A stretch of DNA of 64,000 nt. It comes from Lacrimispora algidixylanolytica. Lineage in GTDB: Bacteria; Bacillota; Clostridia; Lachnospirales; Lachnospiraceae. Location: positions 62,001 through 126,000 of the forward strand of contig NZ_MCIA01000016.1 in the NCBI RefSeq assembly GCF_003609635.1, in the 5' to 3' direction. The notes beneath the pieces were generated by a model. That model was not told the origin of the DNA, searched no databases, and was given only the letters and a program-made list of their open reading frames with translations. The stretch's first letter is position 1. Every line of letters begins with the position of its first letter. This document shows positions 28,852 to 36,832 of this stretch, in pieces. Both the position numbers and the translations under genes were made by a program.

Positions 28852-28999
28852 ATTTTTTATAACACACCTTAAAATTAATAATACAATTTTTAAAAATACA
28901 ATCTAATTTACTTATGTAGCTATTGTACCTTAATCTATATAGTAAGTATTTAGTTTTTATTATGATTGCTTTTAATACTTTTGTAAAAAAGATAGAATT

Positions 29000-30190
29000 C
29001 TATTTTAGAATAATATCCTTCGCTGATTCAAGCCATGTTCTACTACTTGGTCCCATTATAAAAAGTTTATTCTCTGGCTTGGAAACAATATTTAATAATT
29101 GATCATATACAGGATAATCTTTTTTTAACTCATTATAAACACTGAACCGAGCTGGCAATATGTATTGAGGATGTTGAGTCGAATCATTAGGCCTTATAGA
29201 GTTAATAAGTACTTCATCAGAAGCAATTATATTTGCTAATGTTATTGCCAAATCTTTTTTGTCACACTCATTCAAATTAGCATTAATACCGACAAGGTCT
29301 CCATTAAACAATGGGTAATCTCGTTTATTAGATAATGATATGGTTTTAAAATTAATCTCATTTATACAATCTGTCATACTATTCATAGCTTCTGTATAAC
29401 CAATAAAGGCTCTTCCTATGCCCATCTCAAACCACTTTGCTCTAATATAAGAATCATTATCCTCTGGCCAAAAATTAGACTGATTAAATCCTGCCATTGT
29501 CTGTAGTAGTTTCAAGCTTTTTACAGTATTTTCATTTAACCGGTTTAAGTCAGGCAGTATAAAATAATTACTGTATTCTTGATTAGTGTCGGATAAAGCA
29601 TCTAGATATAAACAGGCTTTTGTGGTACTGTCGGACATATCTATCAATAATCCCTCACCTTTATTAGGAATAATACTGTCTGAATTTCTTTCTCCCATAA
29701 CATTATATAACTGATATACATTAGAAATTTCAGAAAGTGAAAAATCATCTTTTCTTGTATATAGTAAGTTAGTACAAATAATTTGTGGTATGGCATAAAT
29801 TTTATCATTAAATTTACTATCTTCTAAAGTAAAATTAATAATATCCTCTTTATCGTTAATTTGTTCGGCTGATATAGGCATTAAATAGTCTTCTTCAATA
29901 AAGTGAGACAAAAATATAGAATCGAATACGAATACATCTAAATTCTCAGGTGGCTCTGAACTATAGCAATCCCATTCAATAAAGTTCAATACTACCTCAG
30001 GTTGAACTTGCCTCCACTCATCTATAACAGCCTGTTTAAATCTCTTAATATCTGGAACATAACCATACAATGCAACATTTATAGTGTTTTCTCTGTCCGA
30101 TGATTCAGCAGCTATTGCTGGCATATTAAATAATAAAACTACTAATACAAACATAGATATAACTCTCTTATACCATGCTGTTTTTTTCAT
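29000..30190 (-). CDS. Thiaminase I, secreted (EC 2.5.1.2)
   Basis: 396-aa protein with a signal peptide (residues 1 to about 28) and a two-lobed binding-protein fold. It can be mistaken for a sugar-binding protein, but long stretches match Paenibacillus thiaminase I from memory: YVPDIKRFKQAVIDEW, LDVFVFDSIFLSHF, IPQIICTNLLYTRK and GRAFIGYTEAM. The expected nucleophile Cys is C139 and the expected general base Glu is E267. They are 128 residues apart, exactly as for Cys113/Glu241 of the characterised enzyme. The enzyme cleaves thiamine by swapping the thiazole for another nucleophile. ATG 30190 (GTGGGA upstream) is preferred to ATG 30208. No thiamine riboswitch or bacimethrin (bcm) biosynthesis genes are seen nearby. 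Confidence 0.85.
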   Translation of the reverse strand: MKKTAWYKRVISMFVLVVLLFNMPAIAAESSDRENTINVALYGYVPDIKRFKQAVIDEWRQVQPEVVLNFIEWDCYSSEPPENLDVFVFDSIFLSHFIEEDYLMPISAEQINDKEDIINFTLEDSKFNDKIYAIPQIICTNLLYTRKDDFSLSEISNVYQLYNVMGERNSDSIIPNKGEGLLIDMSDSTTKACLYLDALSDTNQEYSNYFILPDLNRLNENTVKSLKLLQTMAGFNQSNFWPEDNDSYIRAKWFEMGIGRAFIGYTEAMNSMTDCINEINFKTISLSNKRDYPLFNGDLVGINANLNECDKKDLAITLANIIASDEVLINSIRPNDSTQHPQYILPARFSVYNELKKDYPVYDQLLNIVSKPENKLFIMGPSSRTWLESAKDIILK

Positions 30191-30386
30191 ACTAATCCCA
30201 CTTCCCATACTTTTTATTTTATTAATGATTTTCTAAACTTACTCTAAATTAAAAATATTAATAATAATCGAATTTGAATGACAAGGAACCTGTACCTAAA
30301 TCATTTTACTTATATAAAATTCTTCTTGCCAAATACTGAAAGTCAACAAAAAATCTATGTTAAAAGATTAAGATTTAATATCATAA

Positions 30387-31118
30387 TTATTCAAGGCGCA
30401 ATAACATACGTTTGATGATTTTCAATTGATTATCTACCAGAAAGGGAAGGTGTTGCTCCGTTACGTTAACAAAAACGAAACCATCTATATACTGCGTTAC
30501 CAGATCATTTGCTTCTGTCTCCATGTATACTTTTGGTACCCACTTCGGTTGTAATATTAATTTACTATTACAGGCATTTATGGCTGTCATTCCTGCCATA
30601 ACAGCAAATGAATTACTTGTTAACGTCCCAGTATAGTCTGAAACATCAGCAAAATGTTTTGCATCATCGTAGCTTGATTTGCATGACCACCGATACAAAT
30701 AAATAATATAGTTTCTGAGTTCTTCATAGTTAATTTGTTCTTTAATAGTTTTTCCAAATATGCAAATCCCCTTGTATATTCGAGAAAGTACCGTTAACTT
30801 CACGCGATCCTCTATCAACACCAACGATTTGTTGTGTATGTCCGCGATTATTTGCATCACTTTATCATATTCCCAATATTCAATGTCAAACTTCACACCA
30901 TTTATATATGGACAACTTATTTTTGTAATCCCATAATCCCACTGACATTTAACATTTGTATTGCTATGAGTCAACACATAGAGGTCTATATCAGAATGCT
31001 TATTCCCAAGTCCATCCATTTGTGACCAATAAGCGATTACACTTATCACATTATCATCACAATTGATTGATTCAAGTATGGCAGATATCGGGATATCCAC
31101 ATTGTTAAAATTTATCAT
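30387..31118 (-). CDS. Nucleotidyltransferase-fold protein (aminoglycoside-adenylyltransferase-like)
   Basis: 243-aa protein starting MINFNNVDIP. The nucleotidyltransferase signature is relaxed but present: AYWSQMDGLGNKHSDIDLYVLT supplies the paired Asp residues (SDIDLYV), and FDIEYW supplies a third acidic residue. The usual GS before the acids is WS. A helical C-terminal part follows. The family transfers NMP to hydroxyls of antibiotics or other small molecules. Here it lies on the same strand as prenyl-metabolism genes and could adenylylate a pathway product or serve self-protection; this is inference. GGAG 7 bases before ATG 31118 sets the start. Confidence 0.65.
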   Translation of the reverse strand: MINFNNVDIPISAILESINCDDNVISVIAYWSQMDGLGNKHSDIDLYVLTHSNTNVKCQWDYGITKISCPYINGVKFDIEYWEYDKVMQIIADIHNKSLVLIEDRVKLTVLSRIYKGICIFGKTIKEQINYEELRNYIIYLYRWSCKSSYDDAKHFADVSDYTGTLTSNSFAVMAGMTAINACNSKLILQPKWVPKVYMETEANDLVTQYIDGFVFVNVTEQHLPFLVDNQLKIIKRMLLRLE

Positions 31119-31372
31119 ATTATCACTCCATTTCATTGATTTTTTTAGTTCACATGATGTTCCAAATAAATGTTACAGTATCATCAATTGTTCACTGAGT
31201 CATTCAGTTAAGATTTTAACTTTTTCTTTTAACAATTTCATTTTCTTAAAAGTAAGAAAAGCAACGTGAATTGAAGGTCAACGGTCATCATTACTTCGTT
31301 GTCAAATATGTAAGAAATTGCGTTTCTCTATATTCAATTGGAAACAATGACAGCTAGTTTTATATTTTTTAT

Positions 31373-32326
31373 CTAATTGTAATATTCACTCCAAATGCTC
31401 TGCAATAAAGTGTTCTTAATGACCACTTTTTCCCACCTTGAGAGTAACATATCCTTTGTATCAAAGAGTTCTTCCAAATCACTAATAGGTATATCTGTTT
31501 TTCCACTCAAGGCATAAGCAATCATAAATAGATGAAGCAAATTGGGGTAACTATCTGATACTTTATTTATAAATTCATAATATGTATTTGATGAGATCAA
31601 TAAATCAATTTTTTCTGTTGTTTTATCTAGTGCATACTTAAAGTTCATAGCAATAGTTGCATATGTTCGTAACCGAACAATACTGACAATATCATTTGCA
31701 GAACTATGTTGATTTGTTAGTGTAAACTGGTAATTCAACACCTCAACCTCAATATTTTTACTTCCAGGATGCTCAATGACATTGTACAAATCAGAATCAT
31801 TAAAAAATATTGATGCCTCACGAATCATATTGTAGGGATCGTCTGAACTGTGAATAACATTCATTATCATACTAGTTGAATTAAATAATGCTCTTACTGT
31901 CTTTTCTCCTTTCCCATGATAACTCCCCTTAAGTTCAAGCAGCGATTCTATTAATGGTTTACTATTACAATTTGAAGAATGAAGAAGCAACGCAGCACAT
32001 GGTCCTATAGACCAAGATTCTTGAAGCAGCCACCAGTAAACCAACTCTCCCTTTATAAACATCCTTTTAAAAGCATGTTTGTATAGCAATTCTAGTTGTC
32101 GTGTAGATACCTTACATGTGTTTAGTAGCTTAATGTCAAACTCAATATTATCATGCAGAAAATCCATAATTTGCTGCACCAATCCTCTTTGGATAGCATC
32201 TGGCGTTATTATCATAAAGGTATATTCTTGTAGCAATTCCTGCTTTGAAAAGTAATGAGTCGGCATTGAATATTGTGCATCATCAAATTTTTCTGCTAGT
32301 TCCTTTAAGTTGAATGCATTACTCAT
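31373..32326 (-). CDS. Nucleoside-diphosphate-kinase-like protein with C-terminal extension
   Basis: 317-aa protein. Residues about 34-170 follow the NDK fold: EYTFMIITPDAIQRGLVQQI aligns with the NDK start, SIGPCAALLL with the GPVV strand, and KTVRALF then NVIHSSDD with the catalytic loop. The phospho-accepting His (H159), the preceding Asn (N156) and the nucleotide-contact Arg (R145) are kept; the normally essential Lys of KPD is Thr. About 145 extra helical residues follow, unlike the roughly 140-aa NDK family. Its ATG overlaps the stop of the cis-prenyltransferase gene (ATGA), so it is co-translated with prenyl enzymes. It may move phosphate on a prenyl phosphate or nucleotide; the function is unknown. 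Confidence 0.65.
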   Translation of the reverse strand: MSNAFNLKELAEKFDDAQYSMPTHYFSKQELLQEYTFMIITPDAIQRGLVQQIMDFLHDNIEFDIKLLNTCKVSTRQLELLYKHAFKRMFIKGELVYWWLLQESWSIGPCAALLLHSSNCNSKPLIESLLELKGSYHGKGEKTVRALFNSTSMIMNVIHSSDDPYNMIREASIFFNDSDLYNVIEHPGSKNIEVEVLNYQFTLTNQHSSANDIVSIVRLRTYATIAMNFKYALDKTTEKIDLLISSNTYYEFINKVSDSYPNLLHLFMIAYALSGKTDIPISDLEELFDTKDMLLSRWEKVVIKNTLLQSIWSEYYN

Positions 32327-33021
32327 TGTCCTCTATTCCTTTCTCGGTGATTATATTCATCAATCATTTCTATTAAATCATTTTCAGAAAAATCAGGCCA
32401 GAACTTGTTGCAAAAAAACAATTCAGAATATGCCGCTTTCCAGAGTAAAAATCCACTAGTTCGCTTCTCTCCTCCTGTTCGTATTACTAATTCAGGTTCT
32501 GGCAGATATCCAGAAAACAAATGCTTTTCGAACAACTCAACTGATACTTCGTCAATGCTATTATCTGATAGAATACTGTTAAATGCCGATGTAATTTCAT
32601 CTTGACCACCGTAATTGAATGCGAAAGATAATATAAGTCCAGTACAATCTGCTGTTTCCTTCTCAACTTTGTCTATAGTATGCAATAAAGAATCTGACAG
32701 ATTTTCTCTGTCACCTACGATTTTTACTTGTATATTCTCCTTCTTGAATTCCGCTATTGCCATAAGATTTAAATTAATTAGGGTCATCAAGTTCTGCATT
32801 TCTTTTTTATCCCTATTACGATTATCTGTAGACAATGTAAAAACAGTCAAATACTTAATGCCAATTGTGGAACATTTGCGGATGATTTTTTTTAACACTT
32901 TAACTCCTTCACTATGTCCTTGATTAACTGGTAGGCAATTTTGCCGTGCCCACCGTCTATTTCCATCCATTATTATTCCAATATGCTCAGGTACCCCTGT
33001 AACAACTTGATTATTTTCCAT
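32323..33021 (-). CDS. cis-Prenyltransferase (UppS-like), canonical motifs
   Basis: 232-aa cis-isoprenyl diphosphate synthase. It keeps HIGIIMDGNRRWA with the catalytic Asp, the QGHSEG histidine, a Ser-Thr-Asp-Asn version of the FSTENW loop, and VIRTGGEKRTSGFLLW with the IPP-binding Arg and Ser. It ends in YNHRERNRG. Such enzymes join isopentenyl units in the cis configuration; members of this size make undecaprenyl diphosphate, short chains or irregular lavandulyl-type products. The start at 33021 follows AGAGGG; upstream in-frame codons lie inside the preceding paralogue. It is coupled on both sides, to a divergent paralogue and to an NDK-like gene. It is unlikely to be the housekeeping uppS, which normally lies beside frr/cdsA. 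Confidence 0.88.
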   Translation of the reverse strand: MENNQVVTGVPEHIGIIMDGNRRWARQNCLPVNQGHSEGVKVLKKIIRKCSTIGIKYLTVFTLSTDNRNRDKKEMQNLMTLINLNLMAIAEFKKENIQVKIVGDRENLSDSLLHTIDKVEKETADCTGLILSFAFNYGGQDEITSAFNSILSDNSIDEVSVELFEKHLFSGYLPEPELVIRTGGEKRTSGFLLWKAAYSELFFCNKFWPDFSENDLIEMIDEYNHRERNRGQ

Positions 33022-33709
33022 ATCGTCTTTCCCTCTTTTCATAATCATTAATAGCTTTTAAAAAATCTTCTTTTTTAAAATCAGGCCAATATTTTTCAAA
33101 AAAAACGCATTCAGCATATGAAGATTTCCAAAGCAAAAATCTCGTTAATCTCTGAATGTTTGCTGTACGAATAATCAAGTCAAGAGGGGGAAGATGAGAG
33201 GTGTATAAATATCTTTCTATTGTATCCTTCGTTACAACCTTTATAAGACCTCTTTGCTTAATTGCTTGATTTAGTGCATTAACAATTTCTTCATGCCCAT
33301 CATAATTTAGGGCAATGGTTACGCTTAGACCGTCACATTTAGAAGTACTAGTGCTAAGATCTTGAAGAATTCTCTGTTCATCTTTGGTAAATAAACTGAT
33401 TACACCTGCAAAATAAACACGAATGTTATTTTCAATAAACCATTGTTTATCACGAAGTCTTTCAAACAGTAAGTCTAACAACGCACGTATCTCATCGTTA
33501 CTTCTCTTCAAGTTTTCAAGTGAAAAGGCGAATGTGGTAAGATATGGTATTCTCATCTCTAAACAATACAAACAAACCTCATCAAAAACTTGCTGTCCTT
33601 GCAAATAACCTTCAGATATATTTTTGTTATTTTCTTTGGCCCATTTTCTATTTCCATCCATTATTATTCCAATATGCTTTGGGATATTTCGTCTATCAAA
33701 ATTTTCCAC
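33011..33709 (-). CDS. Divergent cis-prenyltransferase paralogue, likely partner subunit
   Basis: 232-aa UppS-family protein starting MENFDRRNIPKHIGIIMDGN, so the catalytic Asp is present. Several family residues are lost: the GHRxG loop is EGYLQG (His to Tyr), FSTENW is FSLENL, and the C-terminal substrate loop RTSGExRxS is RTANIQRLT, losing Ser-Gly-Glu and the final Ser. The fold-defining C-terminus (FLLWKSSYAE...YWPDF...YEKRERRYG) is intact. Loss of diphosphate-binding residues beside a canonical paralogue resembles eukaryotic heteromeric cis-prenyltransferases (NgBR/Nus1 with DHDDS/Rer2). A different donor or acceptor is the other possibility. It overlaps the next gene by 11 bases. Confidence 0.85.
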   Translation of the reverse strand: MENFDRRNIPKHIGIIMDGNRKWAKENNKNISEGYLQGQQVFDEVCLYCLEMRIPYLTTFAFSLENLKRSNDEIRALLDLLFERLRDKQWFIENNIRVYFAGVISLFTKDEQRILQDLSTSTSKCDGLSVTIALNYDGHEEIVNALNQAIKQRGLIKVVTKDTIERYLYTSHLPPLDLIIRTANIQRLTRFLLWKSSYAECVFFEKYWPDFKKEDFLKAINDYEKRERRYGK

Positions 33710-33913
33710 TTCAAATACCTCCTGCTTTAATTATTTTATCTTGTTCTCAACTATGTATATATATTGTGGTTCAAACCCAATTGTAATTGATTAAAATAAT
33801 TTTAAACCTCCTACTTGTACATTTTAAACAAATTTATCAGATTTATATAGCTGATGATATTTCACACCAACACATTATTGATTATTTATATACTAATTAG
33901 TACTGTTATCATA

Positions 33914-35113
33914 TTAAATGTGATTAATTGTATTAAAATCTAATTCTTCAAATAAAAATTTATTAGCATCTCTACTCACCTCCTTTATGGCTTCATATAG
34001 CTTGGACTTAAGAATAATGTATTCATTGATTATTTCTCGAGCACGTTTTTCGTTAATGACATACGAAAACTGTTTTGACATCCCTTTACTTACTTTATAT
34101 ACTAACATACCATTAGTTTGCATTGTAAAATAGGTAAGTAAATTACAGTGGTTTGTCGGATCAAAAGAATTCGCATACATTTCAACACCACTACTCGAGA
34201 CAATCAAACTATATGTGCCATCTGTTATGGAATACGCTTTTTTTAATCCTATTTCTGCCTCGCTTTGCATTGAATATAGGTTTCTGGCAAAGGCGAATGA
34301 TTCCTGCTCGTACAAAAATTGTGTAAAGTTATTATTATCAGCGTTATTGCATAATCCATTAATTATTAAAGCGTATAGATTTTTCATGCTGAAAACTTTT
34401 TCCACATGTTGATTATCTAGCCGTGGGTGATAATAAATAAGTGGAACATGTGTTAAATCATTATAAGGTTCGAAACAGTGTGTATGTCCTCGTCCAGATT
34501 TGTGAGTCAAAAAATCATTTCCATGGTCGCCATAGATAACAAGTTGAACTTTGTCCTGCAATTTGCTTGCAAACAGACACTCGATCACAAAATACACGGT
34601 CTCAATGGTACGTAACTTTCCTTTATACCACTGTTCTAAATAAGATTCGTTGTTAATTTCAGCATTTTCCAACATAGCCAAACTACTACTGCCGTCATAG
34701 ATAAATAGTGTAAAATCATTGTACTTGTTTAGGTAATTACGTATTTCATTTCTAAAACAAGAATAACTACCAAATAATTCAAAGTTTGGAAATAGTTGTT
34801 TTAATGAAAATAGATCGCTACTACTCCAAAAGGGTGGATAAAATAAAGCTTTACTATTTGGAATCACTTTGTTAAGTGATAAAATATGAGGTTTACTATC
34901 TTTTAATCGTGATGAAGATATTGATGTCTCATATTTACTCATGTCACCTGATAAGACATCAGCAATTGCCATTATCGTTGAGGTAGAAGTTGAGTAAAAA
35001 TTGTTAAACCAAATGCGTTTTATCGGTAAATTGTATAACTTATAATACAATTCCTGAAATTGTTGAAGATGTATCATACTAATACTTTCTAGATGAATAA
35101 TTATTGTATTCAT
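33914..35113 (-). CDS. Alkaline-phosphatase-superfamily / sulfatase-like hydrolase
   Basis: 399-aa protein with the sulfatase/phosphoglycerol-transferase fold. MNTIIIHLESISM supplies the first metal-binding acid. A Ser/Thr run STSTSTIMAIADVLSG takes the place of the nucleophile loop (normally TPT or CxPxR). The metal-binding YGDHGND and a later THVPLIYYHP complete the site. There is no signal or membrane segment, so it is predicted cytoplasmic, unlike LTA synthases. With no Cys or Ser in CxPxR it is more likely a phosphodiesterase or phosphotransferase than a sulfatase. It is surrounded by prenyl-phosphate genes on the same strand; a role in removing or transferring a phosphate head group is inference. 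Confidence 0.7.
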   Translation of the reverse strand: MNTIIIHLESISMIHLQQFQELYYKLYNLPIKRIWFNNFYSTSTSTIMAIADVLSGDMSKYETSISSSRLKDSKPHILSLNKVIPNSKALFYPPFWSSSDLFSLKQLFPNFELFGSYSCFRNEIRNYLNKYNDFTLFIYDGSSSLAMLENAEINNESYLEQWYKGKLRTIETVYFVIECLFASKLQDKVQLVIYGDHGNDFLTHKSGRGHTHCFEPYNDLTHVPLIYYHPRLDNQHVEKVFSMKNLYALIINGLCNNADNNNFTQFLYEQESFAFARNLYSMQSEAEIGLKKAYSITDGTYSLIVSSSGVEMYANSFDPTNHCNLLTYFTMQTNGMLVYKVSKGMSKQFSYVINEKRAREIINEYIILKSKLYEAIKEVSRDANKFLFEELDFNTINHI

Positions 35114-35176
35114 TATATATCTCCCTGTTGTTAATAATATATAGCTGAAGTTTTCTATGATTAATGCTACAGAGTA

Positions 35177-36622
35177 TTATGATAATAATAATTGATAAAT
35201 GGAAACTGATAGAAAAGTGGCTAACAAGATACTGATAAAATTTACATAATCATTGTTTATCCACCTTATTCCACTATAGACTTCTAGTTTCTTTCCATTG
35301 CAGAACTCTTTTTCAGTAATCTCCCCTTCGGGAGTTATATACTTGATCTGCAGTGCAGCCCCAATAAAACTATCAATCATTGACCCAATAACTCCCGAAA
35401 TGACAACACTTATAAACATACCTGCTCTTGAATATAATACAACACTTCCAATAATAGATGCTCCAACAAGACTTCCTAAAAAACCAAGAAATGTAATACC
35501 ACCAGATAGACCGGATTCAGTTTTCTTGAAAGTCAATATTGAGATAGGCGCACTCTTACTAAGCATCCCTATCTCAGACGAAAATGTGTCTGATGAAGCC
35601 ACTGCCAAGCTAACAAATATTCCAAACCAAATTGAATCAAGCCTTGTAAAATAAAAAATAACTGATAATACAACTGTTACAGAACCATTAGCCAGAACCT
35701 GAATATATGAACGTACACCATTTCGCTTGTGTAGTTGTCTTGCACGATTCTTGCAAACATTACTCGGAATAGATGCAATTGATGAAGACACAAGGAATAC
35801 TACTATGCCAATTAGAGGAAGCACTCCTACAGAAAAATACACAAGGAACATCATTATTACAGTTATAAAGCAGGCAGATAAGGTTAATGAATCAGCAAGC
35901 CAAACAAGAAAAACGAATAATACAATTAAGCTTGTAACAAATATGATAGAAGTTGAATTTGGCAAAAAATGATTGCATATCAATATTGTTGAAACTGTAA
36001 ACGGTATTAGCAGATTATCTAAACCTTTTGTTGCTATATACTCAGATAAAGTTGTAAGAACACACATGCTAAGCATTAATCTTAAGTCAATTACTCCATA
36101 TGTTATATATTGGAAAGTACCATAAATAATGGCTGTTACAAAAAACATTGTGATTGAACCCTCAAATGTCTTATCTGAGGTCTGTAGTTTATACTTTCCA
36201 TATTTTATTCCTATTAGGGCTGCCAATCCATCACCATAACCTAATATAAGTATACTAATGATTGCTATTTCTCTTATATTAAACGAATATGCAAAAACAA
36301 CTACTAATGTTGCCGATACTGAATACCATATTGTACCGAATGAATCTGAATTATCTCTTTCCATCGATTTAAATAGATTAAATTTTTTTGATAAAGCATT
36401 TATAACTATAAAAATTAGCGAAGGGATTGCCGCAAACCAAACTGAATGGTTAAAAAAACAAACAATAAAAATATAGTGAGCAGTCAAAATATGAATTACT
36501 TTTCTGGAATTTTCCTTATTAATATTTTTCTTCTTTTCGGTATAAACTTCAGAAATTACCAAAACTACAGTAACATATAACACTGACAATAAAACTCCTA
36601 TAATTTCTCTTACAATAACCAT
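35177..36622 (-). CDS. Fused phytol/polyprenol-kinase-like and DUF92 membrane protein (VTE5-VTE6-like)
   Basis: 481-aa integral membrane protein made of two enzyme families. Residues 1 to about 205 match CTP-dependent phytol/dolichol kinases: RKVIHILTAHY near the start, then ILGYGDGLAALIGIKYGKYK and SDKTFEGSITMF, the CTP-binding region. Residues about 215-481 match DUF92/TMEM19: VLANGSVTVVLSVI, SLAVASSDTFSSEIGMLS, SGLSGGITFLGFLGSLVGA and IDSFIGAALQ. In plants, VTE5 phosphorylates phytol and VTE6 (a DUF92 protein) adds the second phosphate to give phytyl diphosphate. A fusion would turn a prenol into a prenyl diphosphate in two steps. The ribosome site is GGATATAGG-like. Domain identity is fairly firm; substrate is inferred. 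Confidence 0.8.
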   Translation of the reverse strand: MVIVREIIGVLLSVLYVTVVLVISEVYTEKKKNINKENSRKVIHILTAHYIFIVCFFNHSVWFAAIPSLIFIVINALSKKFNLFKSMERDNSDSFGTIWYSVSATLVVVFAYSFNIREIAIISILILGYGDGLAALIGIKYGKYKLQTSDKTFEGSITMFFVTAIIYGTFQYITYGVIDLRLMLSMCVLTTLSEYIATKGLDNLLIPFTVSTILICNHFLPNSTSIIFVTSLIVLFVFLVWLADSLTLSACFITVIMMFLVYFSVGVLPLIGIVVFLVSSSIASIPSNVCKNRARQLHKRNGVRSYIQVLANGSVTVVLSVIFYFTRLDSIWFGIFVSLAVASSDTFSSEIGMLSKSAPISILTFKKTESGLSGGITFLGFLGSLVGASIIGSVVLYSRAGMFISVVISGVIGSMIDSFIGAALQIKYITPEGEITEKEFCNGKKLEVYSGIRWINNDYVNFISILLATFLSVSIYQLLLS

Positions 36623-36832
36623 AATTACCTATATCCTTTCGTATTAGTCATAAAGCCTGATAAGTGATAAAAAGCTATACCCATATTAGTGTTTTTAAAA
36701 AAATAACGTCATTTATGAAAATCATAAATTTGTAAATCTAAATATAAACTAACGTAGCTATCTTTTCTTATAAACTTTTTAGGTTGCCATTACAATCAGT
36801 TGTTTATTAAGGATAAAAAGTCATTATTTATA

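Noticed and set aside
29000-30190. Sugar ABC-transporter binding protein
   Set aside because: The fold is similar, but motif matches, the Cys/Glu pair with its 128-residue spacing, and the absence of permease genes point to thiaminase I.
30191-30386. Thiamine (THI-box) riboswitch upstream of thiaminase
   Set aside because: No CTGAGA or other conserved THI-box core could be found in this spacer on either strand.
32323-33021. Housekeeping undecaprenyl diphosphate synthase
   Set aside because: The usual frr/cdsA/dxr neighbours are absent and a divergent paralogue is adjacent; a cluster-specific enzyme is more likely, though this cannot be proved from the window.
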